In this document: positions 1 to 6,106 of the stretch, in pieces
Numbering within the stretch: the first letter of the stretch is position 1
How the letters are laid out: each line of letters starts with the position of its first letter
Source: Thermodesulfobacteriaceae bacterium
GTDB taxonomy: Bacteria; Desulfobacterota; Thermodesulfobacteria; Thermodesulfobacteriales; Thermodesulfobacteriaceae
DNA: 31,818 nt
Assembly: GCA_015494725.1 (NCBI GenBank)
Contig: WGAR01000168.1
Coordinates: forward strand, 1 to 31,818
Reading direction: 5' to 3'
Program-made: the position numbers and the translations under genes
The notes under the pieces: model-generated
What the model saw: the letters and a program-made list of their open reading frames with translations, nothing else
Database searches by the model: none
What the model was told of the DNA's origin: nothing

Positions 1-342
1 CCCTCGGCCGAGGTGCTGCTTCCCCTGTTTGAGGCCCATCCCGGACTTACCTGGTGTTTCGACCCCGGACACGCCCAGGCCTTTGCCCGCACCCACTGGA
101 AGGAGTGGTTACCCCGGCTCTATCCCTATCTTTCCGAGATCCATCTTCATGACAATCGCGGGGACTGGGACGAGCACCTGGCCCTGGGGGAGGGGACTAT
201 TCCCTTCCCGGAGATCCTAGGTTTTGTGTATGACCGGGGGCTGGCCCCGGTGCTTACCCTGGAGGCTCACGCCGAGGAGGCGGTGGCCCCCAGTCTCCGT
301 TACCTGCGGGAGCTTCTGGGCAGGCTCCAGCCTGCCTCCTAG
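1..342 (+). CDS. Sugar phosphate isomerase/epimerase family protein, 3' part
   Basis: The frame is open from the left edge to a TAG at 340-342, so this is the C-terminal ~113 residues of a gene that starts outside the window. The text contains a CFDPGHA segment and an EIHLHDNRGDWDEHL segment followed by LGEGTIPFPEIL. These match the metal-binding Asp/His and the 'HLHDN...DxHLPLGxGxIDF' signature of AP-endonuclease-2-type TIM barrels (xylose isomerase-like). Such proteins isomerise or epimerise sugars or are endonuclease IV relatives; the fragment cannot tell which. It converges on the minus-strand HsdR-N-like gene with only four bases between stop codons and no visible terminator. Confidence 0.75.
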   Translation, partial: PSAEVLLPLFEAHPGLTWCFDPGHAQAFARTHWKEWLPRLYPYLSEIHLHDNRGDWDEHLALGEGTIPFPEILGFVYDRGLAPVLTLEAHAEEAVAPSLRYLRELLGRLQPAS

Positions 343-346
343 GCGG

Positions 347-772
347 TCAGCCCCCGGTGGAGTGGATGAAGAGGATCTTTTCCTCGATTTTCCGGCGTCG
401 CGAATCCACCGGGGCCGGAGAGGATCGGGAAAGAAGGGCCTCATAGGAAGGGATTACTTCCGGACCGCCGTAGGCGATTTCCCGACCCTTTTCCGTTTCC
501 ACCAGCACGAAATCCCGGCCGTTGGTTTGAAGGACCAGAGGCGGGGGCCCCTCGGGAAAGGCCAGACGGGCATAGGCCACCAGCCCCCGGGTACGGGATC
601 GGACCGCTCCGGGCGCATAGTCCGCGACCAGAAGGGGCCTTTTCCCGTCGGTGACCAGGAGATCGGCCTGCACCCTTTCCGGGGCCAAACCCAGGTTCAG
701 CACCACCGCCGGCGGGTCTTTGAGGGTGGTGGGGGGATAACCCGCCCGCAGGAAGATCTCCCTAAGTTGCAT
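347..772 (-). CDS. Small HsdR N-terminal-domain-like protein (141 aa), putative degenerate nuclease fold
   Basis: Chosen start is the ATG at 772-770 (MQLREIFLRAGYP). It overlaps the PHP gene end by 11 bases, which suggests translational coupling. The sequence resembles the stand-alone HSDR_N_2-type restriction-endonuclease-fold domain: a helical start, then 'ERVQADLLVTDGKRPLLV' where such nucleases carry D...(D/E)xK. Asp37 is present, but the usual 'VVECKA' strand reads LLVADYAPG here, so the catalytic Glu and Lys appear to be lost. It is the last gene of the miaB-DUF151-PHP operon. Nothing nearby resembles hsdM or hsdS, so it is unlikely to be part of a type I restriction system. Function unknown; the family assignment is moderate. 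Confidence 0.6.
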   Translation of the reverse strand: MQLREIFLRAGYPPTTLKDPPAVVLNLGLAPERVQADLLVTDGKRPLLVADYAPGAVRSRTRGLVAYARLAFPEGPPPLVLQTNGRDFVLVETEKGREIAYGGPEVIPSYEALLSRSSPAPVDSRRRKIEEKILFIHSTGG

Positions 773-1409
773 GGAGGAAACGCTCCCGGGCCCGGCGGTA
801 GATTTCCCGGACCTCCTCCTCGGAAAGCCCGGCACCTCTCCCTACCAGGAAGGCCTGTTCGGCGCTCATGAAATCTCCGGGGGCGTGGGCATCGGAGTTG
901 ATGATCAGGGGGGCTCCGAATCTGCGGGCCAGACGGGCCACATGACCGTTGGTCAATGAATGGCCTTTGCGTCCGGAAAGTTCGAGGAAGATCCCCTTTT
1001 CCGCAGCCAGCCTGACCTCCTCCTCGCTGATGAGGCCGGGATGGGCCAGGATATCCGCCCCGGCCTCGATGGCCATCCGGTTGGTGCCCGGGGCCACCGG
1101 TTCCACCGGGGTCTCCCCGTGTACCACCACGATCTGGGCCCCCAGCTCCCGGGCCCGTTTCACCAGCTCCGGAATCAGGGGAGGGGGCACGTGGGTGATC
1201 TCGATCCCCGGGATCAGGCGGCAGGAGGAATGAACATTGAGGTCCCCGGCCACCCGGATGAGGCGAGGAAGAATGAAGTCCAGATTGGAACTGTCGGCAT
1301 GGTCGGTGATGGCCACGGCCTCATACCCCATTACCCCTACCCGCCGCAGAAGTTCGGCCGGAAGGAGTTCCCCGTCGCTGAAAAGGGAATGACAGTGGAG
1401 GTCGAACAT
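762..1409 (-). CDS. PHP-domain phosphoesterase (histidinol-phosphatase-like)
   Basis: A 215-residue protein beginning MFDLHCHSLFSDGEL, the HxH plus SDG motif I of PHP metal-dependent phosphoesterases. It continues with AITDHAD (motif II), IPGIEITH, a VVHGET segment, ADILAHPG and INSDAHAPGDF, which together supply the His/Asp/Glu ligands of a trinuclear metal site. Family members hydrolyse phosphomonoesters or nucleotides; the substrate here cannot be named. The ATG overlaps the stop of the upstream DUF151 gene by one base (TAATG), so it is co-translated. The length is normal for a stand-alone PHP protein. Confidence 0.85.
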   Translation of the reverse strand: MFDLHCHSLFSDGELLPAELLRRVGVMGYEAVAITDHADSSNLDFILPRLIRVAGDLNVHSSCRLIPGIEITHVPPPLIPELVKRARELGAQIVVVHGETPVEPVAPGTNRMAIEAGADILAHPGLISEEEVRLAAEKGIFLELSGRKGHSLTNGHVARLARRFGAPLIINSDAHAPGDFMSAEQAFLVGRGAGLSEEEVREIYRRARERFLHAT

Positions 1410-1924
1410 TACATCTTGTACTTGAAGGCCTGGGGATCCAGACGCTCCAGAAGGTCCTTGAGCTTTTCCCGGTTGGTTTCCGAGGTGGCAGCGGTAGCCT
1501 CCTCGGCCTTTCTCTGGGCCTCCTCAGCCAGGGCCTGGCTTTTGGCCAGCACCTCTTCGTACACGTAGATCTCCGCCCCGGTGCGCAGGGCCAGGGCCAC
1601 CGCATCGCTGGGACGGGCGTCGATCTGGATCTCCTTCCCCCCGAGATCCAGGGTGATCAGGGCGTAGTAGGTATTATCGCGCAGGTCACAGATCTCCACC
1701 CGGGGTACCCGCACCTGTAGGCGATCCAGGATGTTCTTCATCAGGTCATGGGTCATGGGACGGGGAAACTCGATGTTTTCCAGTTTGCTGGCAATGGCTG
1801 TGGCCTCAAGGATCCCGATCCAGATGGGAAGCCCCCTTTCTCCCTCCTCTTCCTGGAGGATCATCACCGGACTGTTGGTAACCGGATCCATGGCCACAGC
1901 CTGGATCCTCATCTTTACTTTCAT
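1409..1924 (-). CDS. Bifunctional nuclease family protein (DUF151)
   Basis: 171 residues from the ATG at 1924-1922, which follows a strong GAGGAGG ribosome site. A longer open frame to 2005 would overlap miaB and lacks this support. The core shows VMILQEEEGERGLPIWIGI, EATAIASKLE and PRPMTHDLMKNIL, then 'EIQIDARPSDAVALALR', the conserved DARPSDA signature of the DUF151/BFN family. Plant and Thermotoga relatives have been described as DNase/RNase, but the bacterial role is not settled. The C-terminal ~40 residues (after YVYEEVLAKS) form an Ala/Glu-rich helix, probably coiled coil. It lies 10 bases downstream of miaB in the same operon. Confidence 0.88.
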   Translation of the reverse strand: MKVKMRIQAVAMDPVTNSPVMILQEEEGERGLPIWIGILEATAIASKLENIEFPRPMTHDLMKNILDRLQVRVPRVEICDLRDNTYYALITLDLGGKEIQIDARPSDAVALALRTGAEIYVYEEVLAKSQALAEEAQRKAEEATAATSETNREKLKDLLERLDPQAFKYKM

Positions 1925-1934
1925 TTTGGCCTCC

Positions 1935-3272
1935 TCATGGGCCTTGGATTGTGCGGCGATATTCCCCCCGCAGGGAGTGTTTGCCGGTATCTTTAATAAA
2001 AACATAAACCAGGGCCCCTTTCAAATCCAGACCCGCCGGGGCGGAGAAATTCACCACGTGATTGGTGCGGGTGCGCCCGGTCCAGAGCTCCGGACGGGTC
2101 TCGCTGGGGCCCTCCACCAGAACCTCCACCTCCCGACCGATATAACTACGGTTGATCTCCTTGGTAATGCGTGCCTGGAGGGCATGCACCCGGCTTAGGC
2201 GCTCGGCCTTGACCTCCTCAGGGATCTTCTCCGGGAATTCCCGGGCCCGGGCGTAAGGGCGATCCGAATACTTGAAGGAAAAGATCTCGTCATAGCGGAC
2301 CTCTTCCAGAAGGGAGAGGGTTTCCGCAAAGTCCTCCTCGGTTTCTCCGGGGAAACCCACGATGATGTCCGTGGTAAGGGCAATCTCCGGACAGATTTCC
2401 CGCAACCTGCGGATCTTTCCCAGGTATTCCTCCCGGGTGTAGCCTCGATTCATGCGCTTGAGGATCCGATCCGAACCGGACTGTACCGGAAGATGCAGGT
2501 GCTCGCAGAGTTTTTCCACCTCCGCAAAGGCCCGCATGAGGTCCTCGGATAGATCCCGGGGATGACTGGTGGTGAAACGAATGCGCCAGAGATCGGGAAT
2601 TTCCGCCACCATCCGGAGGAGTTCGGCGAAAGAGGGGAACCCCTTTTCCTTTTTGCCGTAGGAATTTACGTTCTGTCCCAGAAGGGTAACCTCCCGCACC
2701 CCCTGCCGGACCAGACATTCGATTTCGCGCAGGATGTCCTCCGGAGGACGGCTGATCTCCCGGCCCCGAACATAGGGAACCACGCAGTAGGAACAGAAGT
2801 TGTCGCAGCCCTGCATGATGGTGACCTGGGCCTTTATGGGACGTTTTCCATCCAGAGAGGGGACCACCACCGGGGGCCGGAACCTGGACTCCATTTCCAC
2901 CCGGACCTGAGGCCTTCGGGTGCGCTCGATTTCTTCCAGGATCTCGCGGATCCGGTAGATGTTCTGGGGCCCGAGCACCAGGTCCAGATGGGGGAAGCGT
3001 TTGAGGAGACGTTCCCCTTCTTGCTGAGCCACACAGCCGCAGATCCCGATGATGATCTCCGGGCGACGGGCCTTGAGGTGCTTGAAACGCCCGGCCATAC
3101 TATAGACCTTTTCCTCGGCCTTGCGACGCACCGAGCAGGTATTGATCAGGATGAGATCCGCCTCCTCCGGGGCCTGACAGGGTACATATTCCCCCGCAAG
3201 AAGCGCCAGAAGGCGCTCCGAATCGTATTCGTTCATCTGGCAGCCGAAGGTACGCAGATAAACCTTCTTCAT
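1935..3272 (-). CDS. miaB: tRNA-2-methylthio-N6-dimethylallyladenosine synthase MiaB
   Basis: 445 residues from the ATG at 3272-3270 (MKKVYLRTFGCQMNEYDSE). The methylthiotransferase N-domain has the three auxiliary cluster cysteines C11, C46 (LINTCSVR) and C80 (GICGCVAQQEG). The radical SAM domain has C156, C160 and C163 in GCDNFCSYCVVPYVRGREIS. A TRAM domain closes the protein (YIGREVEVLVEG ... VYVFIKD). MiaB adds a methylthio group to C2 of i6A37 in tRNAs reading U-starting codons, using S-adenosylmethionine and two [4Fe-4S] clusters. It heads a four-gene minus-strand operon. No convincing Shine-Dalgarno precedes the start; a -10-like TAAAAT lies about 11 bases upstream, so initiation may be nearly leaderless. 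Confidence 0.96.
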   Translation of the reverse strand: MKKVYLRTFGCQMNEYDSERLLALLAGEYVPCQAPEEADLILINTCSVRRKAEEKVYSMAGRFKHLKARRPEIIIGICGCVAQQEGERLLKRFPHLDLVLGPQNIYRIREILEEIERTRRPQVRVEMESRFRPPVVVPSLDGKRPIKAQVTIMQGCDNFCSYCVVPYVRGREISRPPEDILREIECLVRQGVREVTLLGQNVNSYGKKEKGFPSFAELLRMVAEIPDLWRIRFTTSHPRDLSEDLMRAFAEVEKLCEHLHLPVQSGSDRILKRMNRGYTREEYLGKIRRLREICPEIALTTDIIVGFPGETEEDFAETLSLLEEVRYDEIFSFKYSDRPYARAREFPEKIPEEVKAERLSRVHALQARITKEINRSYIGREVEVLVEGPSETRPELWTGRTRTNHVVNFSAPAGLDLKGALVYVFIKDTGKHSLRGEYRRTIQGP

Positions 3273-3282
3273 AACCCAGCAT

Positions 3283-3288
3283 ATTTTA
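3283..3288 (-). promoter_or_regulatory. Possible -10 box for miaB
   Basis: On the minus strand the bases read TAAAAT, 5 of 6 matching TATAAT. Transcription would begin near 3276, about three bases from the miaB ATG, in a gene that lacks a clear ribosome site. No good TTGACA-like -35 stands at the matching distance, so support is weak. The rest of the 112-base divergent gap up to 3384 holds nothing else I can assign beyond the GGAAGG ribosome site at 3371-3376 of the plus-strand gene. Confidence 0.3.
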
Positions 3289-3384
3289 ATCCCTAAACCC
3301 GGACCTTGCAGGCCCGTCTTACCGTTGTCAGAATCTCGCCCGGGGATTAAGCTGCGCTCTAAATTCCCACGGAAGGTGCGGACC

Positions 3385-4095
3385 ATGCTGATGGAACATC
3401 TTACCTCTGCCGAGCTGGAAACCCTCCCCCGGGAGACCCCGGTGCTCATCCCCTTCGGTTCGGTGGAGGAACACGGCCCCCACCTTCCCCTGGCCACGGA
3501 TGTTTACACCATCTATGGGGTTGCGGAGCTTGCGGCCCGGGAGATCCCCCTGCTGGTGGCCCCGCCGGTCTATTACGGTCTCTGTCGCAGCACCTCGGAT
3601 CATCCCGGGACCCTATCCCTGCGCGGCGAGACCCTGCGGGCCCTGGTCCTGGATCTCCTGACCTCCTTTTATCGGCAGGGGTTTCGGCGTTTTCTCCTGG
3701 TCTCCGGACACGCCGGCGGCACCCACATGGCCTTTATCCTGGATGCCGCCGAGGAATTTCTGAGCCGCCACCCGGAGGTACGCATAGCCGTGGCCTCCAT
3801 CCTGGATCTCCTGCGCGAGGCCGCCGCGGATCTGGTAGAGACCCCGAACGATGCCCACGCCGGAGAATGGGAGACCTCCCTTATCCAGCACTTTTATCCC
3901 CATCTGGTGAAGGGTACCGCTCCGGCCGAGTATCCCCGTTTTCCCAAACATATACTGGTGGCGAGGAAACGCCCTTACTGGCCCGGAGGGGTATGGGGAG
4001 ACCCGGCCAAGGCCAGTCCGGAAAAGGGACGGGACCTTGCTCTCTCTCTGGCCCGGGGATTAAAATGTCTGGTGAAGAATCTGGAGGAGGTTTGA
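3385..4095 (+). CDS. Creatininase-family amidohydrolase
   Basis: 236 residues from the ATG at 3385, preceded by GGAAGG at 3371-3376; the frame is open further upstream without a better start. The metal-binding signature GSVEEHGPHLPLATD (Glu, His and Asp ligands) is clear, followed by SGHAGGTH and NDAHAGEWETS. The family covers creatinine amidohydrolase, FAPy deformylase (ArfB) and MftE peptidase. The usual NGHGGN or NGHYEN motif reads SGHAGGTH here. Substrate cannot be assigned; true creatininase is unlikely in this context. The TlpA-like gene follows two bases after the stop, so the pair is probably co-transcribed. Confidence 0.85.
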   Translation: MLMEHLTSAELETLPRETPVLIPFGSVEEHGPHLPLATDVYTIYGVAELAAREIPLLVAPPVYYGLCRSTSDHPGTLSLRGETLRALVLDLLTSFYRQGFRRFLLVSGHAGGTHMAFILDAAEEFLSRHPEVRIAVASILDLLREAAADLVETPNDAHAGEWETSLIQHFYPHLVKGTAPAEYPRFPKHILVARKRPYWPGGVWGDPAKASPEKGRDLALSLARGLKCLVKNLEEV

Positions 4096-4097
4096 GC

Positions 4098-4580
4098 ATG
4101 CGGAAAACGCTTCCGTTCCTGCTGTTGAGTCTGGTCTTCCTCTGGTCCATGGGGTTTTCCTATCCCAAAAAGGCCCCGGAGATAAAGTTCGCCGGGCTTG
4201 ACGGCAAGGAATATCGTCTTTCGGATTTCCGCGGGCGGGTGGTGATCGTCAATTTCTTTGCCAGTCACTGCCCCCCCTGCATGGTGGAGCTCAAGGAGCT
4301 GGCCAAGCTTTATCGCAAATACAAGAACGATGGTCTGGTGATAGTGAGCCTGATGACCGATACCGAAGCCGCCCCGCTTCTGCCTCAAATTGTGGAGGCC
4401 AAGGGGATCACCTATCCCGTGGGTCTGGCCAGCGAGGAGATCATGCGCGCCTTCGGCAACATCTACATCACTCCCACCACCTTTATCATCGATCGCAAGG
4501 GACAGGTGGTAAAACGCCTGGTGGGGTATGCCGGGGAAAAGTATCTGGAGAAAAAGGTCCGGGAGTATCTGGGAAAGTAA
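4098..4580 (+). CDS. TlpA-like secreted thioredoxin-fold protein
   Basis: 160 residues from the ATG at 4098. An N-terminal hydrophobic stretch (residues ~4-20, FLLLSLVFLWSMGF) is a signal peptide or anchor, so the protein acts in the periplasm. The domain has FRGRVVIVNFFASHCPPCMVEL with the CPPC redox pair at C58 and C61, and the cis-Pro region ITPTTFIIDRKGQVV, typical of TlpA/ResA/DsbE reductases. Such proteins reduce disulfides, often of apocytochromes c, which would suit the multihaem DsrJ made elsewhere in this window; that link is inference. It starts two bases after the creatininase-family stop and ends four bases from the selD stop on the opposite strand. Confidence 0.88.
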   Translation: MRKTLPFLLLSLVFLWSMGFSYPKKAPEIKFAGLDGKEYRLSDFRGRVVIVNFFASHCPPCMVELKELAKLYRKYKNDGLVIVSLMTDTEAAPLLPQIVEAKGITYPVGLASEEIMRAFGNIYITPTTFIIDRKGQVVKRLVGYAGEKYLEKKVREYLGK

Positions 4581-4584
4581 GGGC

Positions 4585-5631
4585 TCAGGGATAGATCTCG
4601 ATAGCCGCTTCCCCGGCCCGGACCTCTCCCACCTCGGCGGCCTCGAACACCCCCTTTTCCAGCAGGCGATGCTGTAACTCCCGGGCCTTTTCCGGGGCCA
4701 CGGCGATGAGGAGTCCGCCTGAGGTCTGGGCGTCATATAGAAGGGCCAGCCTCACCGGATCCACCCCGGAATGCACGCGCACCTTTTTCATGCAGAAGCT
4801 CTGGTTGGCAAAATCTCCCTCCGGGGAGAATCCCAGTTTGAGAAACTCCTCGGCCCGGGGGAGTACCGGGATGCTCGAGGCCCGGAAGACCAGGGTCACC
4901 CCGCTGGCCTCGGCCATCTCCAGGGCGTGTCCCAGGAGGCCGAACCCGGTGATATCCGTGGCGGCATGTACCCCTGTTTCCATCATGGCCTCCGAGGCCC
5001 CTCGATTGAGCGAGGCCATGGTCCTTATCAGATGCTCGTAGGCCGGGTCCTCCGGAGAGAGCATCCCTCCTTTGAGAGCGGTGGTAAGGATACCCGTCCC
5101 CAGGGGTTTGGTGAGAAAGAGCCGGTCTCCGGGACGGGCACCCCGATTGGAGACGAACCTTTCCGGATGCACCAGACCCGCCACACACAGACCGTACTTG
5201 ATCTCCGGGTCGTCTATACTATGTCCTCCGCCGAGGGCGGCCCCGGCTTCGGCCACCTTGTCGGCTCCGCCCTGGAGGACCTGCTGAAGGAGGGAAAGAT
5301 CCAGGCCCTTTTTGGGAAAACCCACGATGTTCAGGGCCAGAAGGGGGCGAGCCCCCATGGCATAGAGATCCGAAAGGGAGTTGGCTGCGGCGATCTGACC
5401 GAAAAGATAGGGGTCGTCCACCACCGGGGTGAAGAAGTCCACACTGAAGGCCAGGGCCAGGTCTTCGCTCAGACGATAGATGGCCGCATCCGAGCCGTGC
5501 TCCACCCCCAGAAGGAGTTCCGGGGTGCGGGGAAGGTTCAGCCGGCTCAGGATTTCCGCCAGCTCCGCCGGCGGAAGTTTGGCCGCTCAGCCGGCGGCCT
5601 TTACCATGCGGGTAAGCTTAACCTCGGCCAC
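4585..5631 (-). CDS. selD: Selenide, water dikinase SelD, selenocysteine-containing (in-frame TGA)
   Basis: SelD makes selenophosphate from selenide and ATP for selenocysteine and selenouridine synthesis. The frame upstream of the simple open frame (which begins 5505) continues through one TGA at 5589-5587. Before it lies VAEVKLTRMVKAAG and after it AAKLPPAELAEIL, the N-terminal K-x-x-x-G-(U/C) loop of SelD, so TGA occupies the catalytic Sec/Cys position as residue 15. Initiation is GTG at 5631-5629 behind GGAGGAGG, giving 348 residues, a normal SelD length. Downstream are SDAAIYRL, VDFFTPVVDDPYLFGQIAAANSLSD, GGHSIDDPEIKYGL and DITGFGLLGH, all hallmark motifs. It overlaps the mog/moaB gene by 14 bases. 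Confidence 0.93.
5554..5589 (-). promoter_or_regulatory. Candidate bacterial SECIS hairpin after the selD TGA
   Basis: On the minus strand, ten bases after the TGA (5589-5587), TTCCGCC (5576-5570) can pair with GGCGGAA (5560-5554) around a nine-base loop GGCGGAGCT. The loop starts 17 bases after the TGA and begins with G, within the spacing known for SelB-bound bacterial SECIS elements (about 16-37 bases to the loop). The stem is seven perfect pairs. A competing self-complementary CCGCCGGCGG fold exists, so the structure is a prediction. Confidence 0.6.
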
Positions 5632-6106
5632 ATTCCTCCTCCGAACCCTGGATCTTTTCTATGGCGTGTTTAAGAACCGGGGAGAGGACCTCCCAGGCCT
5701 CCTCCACCGCCCTGGGACTGCCGGGAAGGTTGATAATGAGGGTCCGTCCGCGGATCCCGGCTATTCCCCGCGAGAGCACGGCCATAGGGGTGTATTTGCT
5801 CCCGTGAAACCGCAGGACCTCGGCCAGCCCGGGGATCTCCTTCTCCACCGCCGCCCGGGTGGCCTCCGGGGTTACATCGCGGGGGGATAGCCCGGTCCCT
5901 CCGGTGGTGAGAATGAGATCCAGCCCTTCTCGATCGGACCAGTCCACCAGTAAGGCCAGAATCTCCTCGTAGGAATCGGGGATTACCCGGTAGCAGGAGA
6001 CCTCAAAGCCCGCGGACCGGAGTCTTTCCTGCAGGATCTTTCCGGAGAGATCCTCCCTTTCCCCGCGAGCCCCGCGGTCGCTTATGCTCAGTACTCCGGC
6101 CTTCAT
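5618..6106 (-). CDS. Molybdenum cofactor biosynthesis protein, MogA/MoaB family
   Basis: 162 residues from the ATG at 6106-6104, which overlaps the upstream EF-G-like stop (TGATG). The sequence shows VLSISDRGARGEREDLSG, then DLILTTGGTGLSPRDVTPEAT, then GIRGRTLIINLPGSPRAVEEAW, the complete MoCF-binding signature. The family adenylates molybdopterin (MogA) or serves as MoaB, preparing it for Mo or W insertion. MogA and MoaB cannot be told apart by eye, so no symbol is given. Placement immediately before selD is functionally sensible because Mo/W formate dehydrogenases often contain selenocysteine. Confidence 0.92.
   Translation of the reverse strand: MKAGVLSISDRGARGEREDLSGKILQERLRSAGFEVSCYRVIPDSYEEILALLVDWSDREGLDLILTTGGTGLSPRDVTPEATRAAVEKEIPGLAEVLRFHGSKYTPMAVLSRGIAGIRGRTLIINLPGSPRAVEEAWEVLSPVLKHAIEKIQGSEEECGRG

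Noticed and set aside
347..772. Type I restriction-modification locus
   Set aside because: Only a short HsdR-N-like domain with degenerate catalytic residues is present; there is no helicase, hsdM or hsdS.
5503..5505. GTG as the selD start
   Set aside because: It would remove the catalytic loop and part of the ATP-binding N-terminus; the frame clearly continues upstream through a Sec TGA to a GTG with a strong ribosome site.
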